A stretch of DNA of 64,000 bases from Trichomonas vaginalis G3 (lineage: Eukaryota > Parabasalia > Trichomonadida > Trichomonadidae), in the NCBI RefSeq assembly GCF_026262505.1, contig NC_067206.1, positions 15,930,205 through 15,994,204 of the forward strand. The letters run 5' to 3'. How positions within the stretch are numbered: the first letter of the stretch is position 1; every line of letters starts with the position of its first letter. This document shows positions 29,509-38,441 of the stretch, in pieces. The position numbers were made by a program, and so were the translations under genes. Below the pieces are notes generated by a model that did no database searches, was not told the origin of the DNA, and was given only the letters and a program-made list of their open reading frames with translations.

Positions 29509-29911
29509 TTTTAACATTCAGACAAATATCATCTATGTGTAATCGTATTTAACATTTTCAATCCAAAATATATGATGAGCCTTAATCGAATATTGATGAC
29601 ATATGAAAATAGATGTTCAAGCTTAATGAATCAAAATTTGAAATTGAATACAGCTAATCATGATATAACCATATTGAAATACTTATTTTTGATGTATTTC
29701 ATTGATATTTTTCTAATTTTTTATGGAAAATGGATGGAAATGCTTATAATTACATATGCCTTTCAAATCTTATCTCATATGCATTTTATAAATGCGAATA
29801 CTAGCCAGTGAATAAAAAAGATCGTTACACTGGGAAAATAAATTCAAATAAACTCAATCTTTTCAATGTCAATTTTCAATTTATTGCCCCTTTTTTAATT
29901 CAAAAAATTAG

Positions 29912-32203
29912 ATGTCTTCAACAGTCATCCGTGACTGCTGGAACCAAGGCCTGAAACCCGAAGAATTTGTTGAAGTAGTTGTAAAGAACCATATGGATAG
30001 CTTTGAAAGCATTGTACAAAATTTAGCAATCATATGCGGTGTTTCTCAAGAAGAAATGGTATTAATATATGAATATTTAGCATGCCTATTTCAGAAGTAT
30101 TCAAATAAAACATCTACAGCTATTGATTTAAATAATCGCGATCAAACATTTGGTTGTATCTTGACTTTCTCAAAGTTTGGTGAAAAAATATTCAATCCAG
30201 ACATTATAGATTCCATTGACTCATGCAAAACAGCTCTAAGAATACTAGAAATCACGTTAACATGCCATGATAATAATTTATTAGGACTTTCTCTTACGAA
30301 AATCTCACAATCTCATTATCTACCAGTATGTGTTGCCGCATCAAGAGTACTATGTCCTGAATGCTTTCAAATTATTCAATCAAAATTCGAAAATTTAAAA
30401 AGTAATTTCGATATAAAATGCATAAAAAATCATTTAGAAGTAAATCTAGTTTCATCAATATCAAACGATGCTCCACACCCAAGTCCAAAAATGTTCTTTT
30501 CTGATCATGTTATCAGTGTATTTTTTATTTTATTTCATACAATGTTTAGCAAACTATATTTACTTCGATTACATAATCTATCTGTTATGGGGTTCATTTA
30601 TATTACTCTTTTGGACTCTTTCGTTAGTTCTCCTCAACTTACAAAAGTTTATTGCTTAACTTGCGTTTTAGTACCAGTTTTACACGCTAAAATGCATAAT
30701 GAGATGGATAATTACAATGACTCGCCACAGGATTTCGATATTGACAAATTTATTGAGGTTATGAATAATATTCCCGACGATTATTTCAAAAAATACAATA
30801 TTTCAAAGAAAGAACATATAGAAGAATTTTGTAAGCCGTATTCAACTAACACAGGTAATTATTTAAAGGAGGTTTTGCAATTTCCATCATTAATTTCTCA
30901 AATTCTGCCGCATTATAAAGAAATGATACTTTCTGATAATCTAGATTTAATTAAGCGTGCAAGTACAGAGATTATTGCTAATAATAGTGATTTTTGCTTC
31001 ATTTTGTATTCGACCAACAAAATTGAATCATTTTTAACGATATTATTGAACAAATTAGAACATATAACAGATCTTAGTGTTTTTACTGAATTGTTTTTCT
31101 GTATTGTGTCTATAATTAGCGAAATTTGGAGATCTGGTGACAGTACGAATCGAAAAATCATTGAAACCATTGTTACTTCATCATCAAATCCATCTCATAC
31201 ATTATTTAGCTTGTTTTTGCATATTTCCTCTGTTGATCCAGAAATGATGAATTATGCAACGATTCAAAACATTTATAATGCTCCATCCCATATTGAACGA
31301 TGTTGCTCTTTCTTCCATTACCTTTATTTCATCGGAATCCAGAATTTGGAGACACTTTTTGATTTATTACAACAATATCCTTATTTATGGATTTCTGTTT
31401 TTGCATGGGGCTTCCAAACAAATTCTAAGGACTCATTGAAGATATTTAAGATCAAGTTCCCTAATTATCCAATTTTTTCGAACTTATTTTCTCAATTAAT
31501 TATTAGAGTGAGCGATGACAAGAAATTTGCATTAACTGACTATGCAGACTTTGATACATTAATACAACAACCACAGAAATTGAATCTGGAAATAGAAAAT
31601 TACTTGAATTATATTTTCGGAAAATCTCAAGCCTTTTTACAGTATCCAGCGTCAGTTTTTGGCAATTTTATTATGTGTTGTCATTGTTTTTCTGCAATGA
31701 ATCGAGAAAAAGAGCTTGTTTTGTTAATTTTTGATATTGTCTCAAAAGTTCCTGATGTTTATGGCAACGAAGAGATACTAGAAATGATGATTGGAATTAT
31801 CTCATCAACAATGTCCTTAGTTTTCAACGGAAATTCAGAAAAAGCCTTCATTGTTATTCAATCCCTTCTAGAATTCCTTTCTAATAATGAAACAGGCATC
31901 AGAGAGGTTAAGCTAATTGTTTCTTTCTGCAATGGAATGATTACAAGCATGAAAGAAGGATTTGAAGAAAGAATAAGATATGTAGTAGATTTTTGCCAAA
32001 GTGTTATCGAAGGGACAAATAAATCCCAGAAAATTAGCATTTTTGCTTATTATTTCATGAAAGTTGTCATATATATTAAGCCAATAAGGGATTTGATACC
32101 AATTTCCGCTTTCCACATCTTTAATTTGAATGGAGATCTCAAGGCTTCTATTGATTTCTTTAAGATGAAAGCTGATTCTCATGATAATTTGATTTGTTTG
32201 TAA
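29912..32203 (+). CDS. Large helical host protein, 763 aa, HEAT/ARM-like
   Basis: Intact. Alternating amphipathic helices throughout (for example SCKTALRILEITLTCHDNN, KEMILSDNLDLIKRASTEII) suggest an alpha-solenoid scaffold. There is one hydrophobic stretch around residues 205-250 (VISVFFILFHTMFSKLYLLR), which fits buried helices better than a clear membrane anchor. No family recognised. Subunits of Mediator, nuclear transport or CCR4-NOT type complexes look like this, but no motif selects one. Confidence 0.65.
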   Translation: MSSTVIRDCWNQGLKPEEFVEVVVKNHMDSFESIVQNLAIICGVSQEEMVLIYEYLACLFQKYSNKTSTAIDLNNRDQTFGCILTFSKFGEKIFNPDIIDSIDSCKTALRILEITLTCHDNNLLGLSLTKISQSHYLPVCVAASRVLCPECFQIIQSKFENLKSNFDIKCIKNHLEVNLVSSISNDAPHPSPKMFFSDHVISVFFILFHTMFSKLYLLRLHNLSVMGFIYITLLDSFVSSPQLTKVYCLTCVLVPVLHAKMHNEMDNYNDSPQDFDIDKFIEVMNNIPDDYFKKYNISKKEHIEEFCKPYSTNTGNYLKEVLQFPSLISQILPHYKEMILSDNLDLIKRASTEIIANNSDFCFILYSTNKIESFLTILLNKLEHITDLSVFTELFFCIVSIISEIWRSGDSTNRKIIETIVTSSSNPSHTLFSLFLHISSVDPEMMNYATIQNIYNAPSHIERCCSFFHYLYFIGIQNLETLFDLLQQYPYLWISVFAWGFQTNSKDSLKIFKIKFPNYPIFSNLFSQLIIRVSDDKKFALTDYADFDTLIQQPQKLNLEIENYLNYIFGKSQAFLQYPASVFGNFIMCCHCFSAMNREKELVLLIFDIVSKVPDVYGNEEILEMMIGIISSTMSLVFNGNSEKAFIVIQSLLEFLSNNETGIREVKLIVSFCNGMITSMKEGFEERIRYVVDFCQSVIEGTNKSQKISIFAYYFMKVVIYIKPIRDLIPISAFHIFNLNGDLKASIDFFKMKADSHDNLICL

Positions 32204-32435
32204 TTTTTAAATTTTTTTCTAATAATTGTTTCTAAATATATTACTTGAATACTAACTTTAATTAATTTCAAAAAATCCTTCTAGTTTCTATTTCGATATA
32301 AAAATCTTGAATTTGTCAAGCCTGCCATGCATATATTGAATTTGAAATTGTTTATATTACATACCATAAAAATGCTATTTGTCAAGCGTGCCATACATAA
32401 ATTTGAAATCTTTTTATTTGAAAAAAATAAAAAAG
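32204..32435. other. Host intergenic DNA with a short repeat
   Basis: AT-rich spacer. A ~20-bp stretch is repeated (TTTGTCAAGC(C/G)TGCCATGCAT near 32318 and again near 32380). Confidence 0.5.
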
Positions 32436-32532
32436 TAGCGGCGGAAGGATTTGAACCTTCGTCTTCAGCTTTGAAGAGTACTGTATATAGGAGAAAAATT
32501 ATAACGACTCTCTACCATTGAGGTACACCGCT
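32436..32532 (-). tRNA. Intron-bearing tRNA gene with long variable arm, isotype unresolved
   Basis: On the minus strand: acceptor AGCGGTG pairs with CGCCGCT (one G-T), discriminator A; D arm CCTCAATGGTAGAG; T arm GAAGG-TTCAAAT-CCTTC perfect; then C and TTTTTT as pol III stop. The anticodon arm closes with AGAGT/ACTCT, and ~26 bases between them are too many for a loop, so an intron is likely. CTTCA-AAGC-TGAAG makes a class II-type variable arm, which would mean Leu or Ser; A73 favours Leu. A TTATAA loop would instead read as Ile(UAU). The anticodon cannot be fixed from sequence alone. Confidence 0.65.
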
Positions 32533-32646
32533 TTTGCATAAATATAGGTTATATATATTATATAATATAAATTTGACACTTTTGACATGTAAACTCCTTA
32601 ACGTCTGGATTTTGATTTCAAAAAAAATTTTTTTTCTCGTTAGAAT

Positions 32647-34635
32647 ATGTTTGGGCAAGAATCGGAGGCTTACCAACGATTCAGAGCTCAACAGAAAGCT
32701 CAATATGCTGCAGATCTAAAGAAACAAATTGAAGAACAAGCGAAAAAAGATGTTCGGCAAACAGTTGTCAATCAAATTCTTCAAAATCCAAAAGCACCTA
32801 TAAGACAAATACAAATCTTACAGAGAAACAGATACAATCCTTCACTTGCAGATGCTCCAATAGAAAAGAAAGAGATTCCTGTTTCAATTCAAAAAATTCC
32901 GGAATCTTATAACGTTCAAAACGAAGAACCTCCTTCAGCCAGAAGATATCAAGAGCTATCGCCACGAAAAGACATTCCACCGCCCGTTTTACCAAATAAT
33001 GACTCAGCAATTCAAAATTTACAACTTTCAATTGATAGAATCGTTTCAATAGACCTTCCTAATAGAATTAAACCATGCGAAGATGCTATATCCAATCTAA
33101 ATATGAAAATTGAAAGATCGATAACATCAAATTCCGATCAAATTCAAAATCTAAAAGATAAATTTTCAGAAATTTCTCTTTCAATTAACAGTTTATCACG
33201 AAAAATCAACGACAATTCGGATAAAATTCGCTATGCAATTACAGAAATACAGCAAGACAATCAAAAATTACGAGATACTTTATCATCAACAAATTCACGT
33301 GTACAAAACTTAGAAAGTTACATGAGCAAGCTTGAAGAAGCATTTAATACTATATCTATGCGTCAAGGCATGCTAGAACAGTCTGTATCCCAGTCAATTG
33401 AAAAATTGCAGCAAACAATTACAAGTATTTCAACGTCTTCTCAAGCAGGTGATCAACATATTATGTCACAATTAGAATCTCTTAACAAACAAACGATAAA
33501 TGCCTTTCTACAAGCGAATAACAACATTCAAACCCTTTCAAATTCAATTTCTTCGCTCACAAACGATGTAAAGTCATCATTTACCATTGTAAGAAAAGAA
33601 TTTGATGACGCTCTTGTCGATATGACGCAAAAAACTCAAAATGCGACACTTGAAAACGCTCAAGCCTCCCAAACATTGCAGGATGAGGTTGTTGATACGT
33701 TTGTTTCTCTCCAAGGTGTCATAGAGAAGTCGAATAAGGCCATGGAAGAGGCTCTTCAAAGGGAATATGATGCAAGACAAAATGATAATTCAACTTTTCT
33801 TGAGGCGAACGAAATATTTACCACAGCCGTGGCAGCGCAATTAACTAACCTTGGAAAAGCAATAGAAAGAACTAACAATAACATTAAAACTTCAGTTGAA
33901 ACTGGATGCGCTCTTCATTTGGGAACTTGGAGGAATGATATGAATAAATTTATTAATGATACCGCTACAAGTGTCACAGAATGCCAAGGAAAAATGAAAG
34001 AAGTTGAAAAGAGAATGGCAAAAGTATCAAATGATAATAATTTGAATAAAAGAGTTGAAAAACTTGAAAATATGATTGACCAATACGAATCATTAATAAA
34101 GGAACTACAAAACGATCTTAAAATGCAAAAACAAAATCAAGTTCAAAATCAAATCCAAAATTCGAACCATCCTCCTTCGAAATCGCATCCCCCGCCAGCA
34201 GTAGTTACAAACATACCTCTTTCTCAGTTAATTGACGCTGTAAAACAAAAACCAAAATCTCCTTCACCTCAAAATCAACAAAACCAAGCGTCAAACAATA
34301 AAAATGCTTTGCTAAAGCAGGTGGTTAGTGAATTGAATCAAAATAATGAAAACGAACCTCAAAATAATTTAAATAATTTGGAAAAAATGGTTAAAGACCA
34401 AATCGTTACAGAAAAGCCAGTTGAACCTAGTACTAAAAAGCCAGTTACGTCAAAGCCATCAAAGAAATTAGAGCCTGTAATTCCAGAATTCCCAATTAAT
34501 TTAGAAAAACAAGAAAATTCTGAAGAAGAGTCTTACGAGGAAGATGATAACAGTGATTTGACTGATATCAAATTCCAATCACAAGGAGAATCATTAAGTC
34601 GCGTTGATTTCCTTGATCGAAATAATTATTTGTAA
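32647..34635 (+). CDS. Host coiled-coil protein, 662 aa
   Basis: Intact. N-terminal ~45 residues hold a basic amphipathic helix with YAADLKKQIEEQAKK, a pattern seen at the start of centrosome/axoneme-associated proteins. Residues ~110-490 are long coiled coil without breaks. The rest is disordered, Q/N/P/K-rich, with an acidic end (EESYEEDDNSDLTD). Probably cytoskeletal (flagellar/axostyle) by composition; no domain proves it. The tRNA gene lies 115 bp upstream on the other strand. Confidence 0.65.
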   Translation: MFGQESEAYQRFRAQQKAQYAADLKKQIEEQAKKDVRQTVVNQILQNPKAPIRQIQILQRNRYNPSLADAPIEKKEIPVSIQKIPESYNVQNEEPPSARRYQELSPRKDIPPPVLPNNDSAIQNLQLSIDRIVSIDLPNRIKPCEDAISNLNMKIERSITSNSDQIQNLKDKFSEISLSINSLSRKINDNSDKIRYAITEIQQDNQKLRDTLSSTNSRVQNLESYMSKLEEAFNTISMRQGMLEQSVSQSIEKLQQTITSISTSSQAGDQHIMSQLESLNKQTINAFLQANNNIQTLSNSISSLTNDVKSSFTIVRKEFDDALVDMTQKTQNATLENAQASQTLQDEVVDTFVSLQGVIEKSNKAMEEALQREYDARQNDNSTFLEANEIFTTAVAAQLTNLGKAIERTNNNIKTSVETGCALHLGTWRNDMNKFINDTATSVTECQGKMKEVEKRMAKVSNDNNLNKRVEKLENMIDQYESLIKELQNDLKMQKQNQVQNQIQNSNHPPSKSHPPPAVVTNIPLSQLIDAVKQKPKSPSPQNQQNQASNNKNALLKQVVSELNQNNENEPQNNLNNLEKMVKDQIVTEKPVEPSTKKPVTSKPSKKLEPVIPEFPINLEKQENSEEESYEEDDNSDLTDIKFQSQGESLSRVDFLDRNNYL

Positions 34636-34953
34636 AAAAAATTCTTTTTGTTTGTTTATGAAAAAAAATTAATCATATTTATTATTTTTATTGGGCATCA
34701 AATAAATTATCTTGAGAAAAGAAGATTTTTATATGATCAATTCTAATAATCTTTCTATGATAACTTCTTATGATGTTTCCATTACAATCATCTTATCAAA
34801 CTGTTTGCAAAGAGAAATTGTTGGTCTACGATTAACTTAATATAAAAAATAATTAATAAAGTTTAAAATAGGTTTATTTTAAATGATTTAGGCAGAAATA
34901 AAAGCTCATTGGCTTGATTTTAATTAAAAATCGAAGGAATATTATTATATTTG
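34636..34953. other. Host intergenic DNA between convergent genes
   Basis: AT-rich, no feature seen apart from poly(A)/T runs after the stop codons. Confidence 0.5.
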
Positions 34954-36555
34954 TTATGTTTTAATTTGCATCAGATAATCTTTTACATTTTCTTTAGCAA
35001 CAGAATCAGGAGTGTTTCCGTCATTGTTCTTTGCTTTTGTATCAGCACCAACAGAGATTAAATATTTAACTACTTCGAGTTGACCTTCTTCTGAAGCCAA
35101 AAATAGAGCAGTATTTCCATCGTCGTTCTTCGCTTCTTTATTACATTTAATAGATATTAGATAATGTACTGTTTCAAGACGACCAAACTTGCAAGCCATC
35201 ATGAGAACAGTATTACCGTAATTATTCTTTGCTTCTTTATCTGATCCAGCGGAGATAAGACATTCGACTACTTCAAGATTGCCACACATTGATGCGACAA
35301 TAAGTGGAGTATTTCCATAATTATTCTTTTCTTCTAAATCATATCCGATAAAAAGAAGATGTTTTACAACTTCAAGTTGACCTCTTGATATTGCCCAAAT
35401 AAGCGAAGTGTTTTCATAGATAGTTTTAGCATTCTTATCGGCTCCAGCATCGAGAAGATATTTAACAACATCAAGTTTTCCTTCTCGTGATGCAAGAATA
35501 AGAGGTGTAAATCCATCATTGTTCTTTGTTTCAATATTACAGCCACATTCAATAAGAGATTTAACAAGTCTTAGATTTCCTTTTTTAGCAGTTTTTAGAA
35601 GAATATTATTTCCAGAATCATTTTTCATTTCCCAAAGTCCTTCTTTACATGCTTCCGACATCAAATTTTGTTTGCCTAGAGTTGAAAGATTATCAAGGAA
35701 TTTGTAGACAGTATTAAAATCTTCAGAATCTTTTAATTCACTAATCTTTGATAAAATTACTGTTTCATTAATTTGAGATTCAAAACAACGAGAATTTTTC
35801 TGATTTATATTTCTTGTCCTTAATAAGGAATCATAGAGAGAATTGACAATACTCATGTAGTTAATTGAGTTTGTTATATCTCTGATTTCATTAATAATTT
35901 GTTCGCTGCAAAATTCTAAATGAATATTCTCAATCAATTGAGCAAATTCTTCACATTCTTTAGTTAAAGAAATTATAAAAGATGCTAAAGAATCTTCATC
36001 ATTTATTGTTAGTTTATTATTGCAAAATATTCTCTCGAAAATATTAAAACCAAGTTTCTTTGAAATAGATTTAAGCTGAGTTTCGTCAATTTCAAAGAAA
36101 TGTGATGAAATAAAATCAGTACATTCTAAAGTCTTTTGCTCGGAATTGATGTCATAATAAAATTCAAGTAATTTAATGCAATTATTTCGATCTAAACACA
36201 TTTCATTAATAACATACATTTGGTATAAGGATATCAATTCACTCATTTCTAGAGCTATTCCTACATTAAATAAATCATTTAAAACCACTAAATTGCATTC
36301 GATTTCCGGTTTTCTGTCTTGTAGGATATATTTTAAAACATCATATGTATGTTTTGATTGTATTCCAGTATGAATTGTAATTTTTGAAATTCGACGATCT
36401 AAAACATAATCTCTGTGAATCTTTTGAGAATATGCAACTGCAAAAGCTTTCTGTAACACAATTTCGACGTTATCAATATTCAAAGTAACCTTTTCTTGAG
36501 AGTGAAAGTCGCCAATTCTCTGAAGGAATGGGTTATTAATCTGAATTAAAACCAT
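34954..36555 (-). CDS. Ankyrin-repeat protein with DUF3447-type N-terminus, 533 aa
   Basis: Intact. Residues 1-300 resemble the helical/BTB-like N-terminal region found in the very large ankyrin family of Trichomonas. Residues ~315-533 hold about seven 33-residue ankyrin repeats with consensus NNxGNTPLIxASxxGxLEVVKxLISxGxDxEAK. Ankyrin repeats bind other proteins. Probably cytoplasmic: no signal peptide or membrane segment. One of hundreds of paralogues in this organism if it is T. vaginalis. Confidence 0.88.
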   Translation of the reverse strand: MVLIQINNPFLQRIGDFHSQEKVTLNIDNVEIVLQKAFAVAYSQKIHRDYVLDRRISKITIHTGIQSKHTYDVLKYILQDRKPEIECNLVVLNDLFNVGIALEMSELISLYQMYVINEMCLDRNNCIKLLEFYYDINSEQKTLECTDFISSHFFEIDETQLKSISKKLGFNIFERIFCNNKLTINDEDSLASFIISLTKECEEFAQLIENIHLEFCSEQIINEIRDITNSINYMSIVNSLYDSLLRTRNINQKNSRCFESQINETVILSKISELKDSEDFNTVYKFLDNLSTLGKQNLMSEACKEGLWEMKNDSGNNILLKTAKKGNLRLVKSLIECGCNIETKNNDGFTPLILASREGKLDVVKYLLDAGADKNAKTIYENTSLIWAISRGQLEVVKHLLFIGYDLEEKNNYGNTPLIVASMCGNLEVVECLISAGSDKEAKNNYGNTVLMMACKFGRLETVHYLISIKCNKEAKNDDGNTALFLASEEGQLEVVKYLISVGADTKAKNNDGNTPDSVAKENVKDYLMQIKT

Positions 36556-36970
36556 TTTTGGAAATTTGCTGGATTTTTTATTAGAGTTATTGTATGTTAA
36601 CTTTAGTTATGCTTTTACATATGAAATCAATCCATAATACTTATTGATTTCTATATTTGTCTGATCTAAGTTTTCGAAAAAATTAAATTAAGGTTCTTTT
36701 TTTAATTAAGGGGAAAAGTTTGAATAGTTTACAATTTTTCCAATATATGCAATTTTCTCGCTCAATATATTCGTAAATTCGAAAATTATAACAGATATTG
36801 TAATAAACAGAAATTCATCAAAAGTGACAGCTCTCAATTTTTTGACATTTGTAAATTCTAAATTGAATGAGAAAAATGAAATAATACTAAGCATAATACA
36901 ATATTCTAGATTTAATTATAATTAGGAAAAAGTTAGTTTTGAGAGTACTTTTCATAGGCATATAGAATGA
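36556..36970. other. Host intergenic DNA with scattered repeat fragments
   Basis: Contains AAACAGAAATTCATCAAAAG at ~36806, whose inverse recurs at ~37358, outside the hairpin element at 36971-37223, and GTTTGAATAGTTTACAAT at ~36719, found again as GTTTGAATAGTTTATAATTG at ~62519. These look like old dispersed repeats. A 62-codon open frame here has no support. Confidence 0.5.
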
Positions 36971-37223
36971 AATCTTCTGAAAAATAATATCACATAAACT
37001 CATATTATTTTCTAATATATAACTATTTTATATAAAAATCAAATTCAATGATCTTAAAAGCGAAGGATAAATATGATAGATAAGCATTATATTCCCACTC
37101 ATTATATTCGTAAATTTTGAGGTTTATCCTTCGCTTTTAAGATCATTGAATTTGATTTTTATATAAAATAGTTATATATTAGAAAATAATATGAGTTTAT
37201 GTGATATTATTTTTCAGAAGATT
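36971..37223. mobile_element. MITE-like foldback element, 101-bp inverted arms
   Basis: Bases 36971-37071 (AATCTTCTGAAAAATAATAT to GCGAAGGATAAA) are repeated in inverse at 37123-37223 with hardly a mismatch, around a 51-base loop. No coding capacity. The near-perfect arms imply a recent or conserved element. Confidence 0.75.
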
Positions 37224-37804
37224 TTGTGTTCTTCTTCAAAATTTTATTTTTTTATTAAAAAGAATCTTTACAAAATATACATTTACTTTAATTAATATTT
37301 AAAAACGTGCTCTATCAAAAGTTCCAAAAATTCAATATTTTAGCTTTTCTGAGGTGTCACTTTTGATGAATTTCTGTTTACAACAATATTGCATTTTTTT
37401 CCCTTTGAGATAATATCTGATTTAATAATCTTAGTAATAAATCTTCCCTATATTGAGAAAAAAAATTTAAATTTCGAATTTTGAAAATTAATAACTCATT
37501 CTCAGATAAGTTTCTATCTTTGATTCCTATGCCAATATAAAGGAAAATATATAACTTAAAAATGATAGAGACGGAATTTGAATCTTTCGATTTAACGGAA
37601 TAAGATATAATTATAAAAACAAAAATCTCTTGAATGATAAGCAATAACAAACATTAGAATATTGAATTAGAATATATTTCTATATGAGAATGTCATATAT
37701 TGCCTAGGCGCATAGATACACTGCACAATAGTCAGATATATGATATTGTTGTTGCAAATCTAATAACTCGCTGAAATACAGGTACTACTCTGTTATTATA
37801 TGAT
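37224..37804. other. Host intergenic DNA left of element C
   Basis: AT-rich; includes the inverse partner (~37355-37395) of the repeat at ~36800. No gene seen; the 90-codon open frame at 37378-37650 has no support. Confidence 0.45.
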
Positions 37805-37807
37805 AGA

Positions 37808-37809
<2 letters not shown>
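37805..37809. repeat. Left target site duplication AGACA of element C
   Basis: AGACA precedes the terminal A-run on the left and follows the terminal T-run on the right (61377-61381). Mavericks duplicate 5-6 bp on insertion. Confidence 0.6.
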
Positions 37810-37841
<32 letters not shown>

Positions 37842-37902
37842 TAGTGGGGCTTCCAGGCACTTCGTGCCTTCTAGCCCCGAAGATGTTTAGTATAAATGAA
37901 GT
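37810..37902. repeat. Left terminal inverted repeat of element C
   Basis: A run of ~30 A, then 63 bp (GGTAGTGGGGCTTCCAGG to AGTATAAATGAAGT) that match the right end with three substitutions. The core GGCACTTCGTGCC is a 5-bp stem with a 3-base loop. The A-run forms the outermost end of the element on both sides. Confidence 0.88.
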
Positions 37903-38415
37903 CTTGACAAAACATTTATGAAGAAGTCTTAACAAAGTCTTTATGAAGAAATCTCAACAAAACATTTACGATGAAGTCTTGACAAAGTCTTTATGAAGAA
38001 ATCTCAACAAAACATTTACGATGAAGTCTTGACAAAGTCTTTACGAAGAACTCTCAACAAAGTCTTTACGAAGAAGAACTTTACAAAGTCTTTACGAAGA
38101 ACTCTCAACAAAGTCTTTACGAAGAAGAACTTTACAAAGTCTTTACGATGAACTCTCAACAAAGTCTTTACGAAGAAGAACTTTACAAAACATAGACAAG
38201 AAAGTTCATGAGAAAGTCTTTACAAAGTCTTTACGATGAAGAACTTTACAAAACATAGACAAGAAAGTTCATGAGAAAGTCTTTACGATGAAGAACTTTA
38301 CAAAACATTGACAAGAAAGTTCATGAGAAAGTCTTTATGAAGAAGTCTTGACAAAACATTTACGAAGAAGTCTCAACAAAGTCTTTACGAAGAAGTCTTT
38401 ACAAAACATCTGTCA
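37898..38415. repeat. Minisatellite between left terminus and first gene of element C
   Basis: About 25 units of ~20 bp, alternating GAAGTCTTGACAAAACATTTA-like and AACTCTCAACAAAGTCTTTA-like forms, with CGATGAAG between. Similar in length and in the TTGACAAA...ACGATGAA core to the array 25010-25611 in element B. Confidence 0.8.
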
Positions 38416-38441
38416 AAAACCGCTTTTTAACTTCACTTAAA

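Noticed and set aside
29572-29811. 79-codon plus-strand frame between two host genes
   Set aside because: No homology or composition signal, and it would lie in the shared upstream region of divergent host genes.
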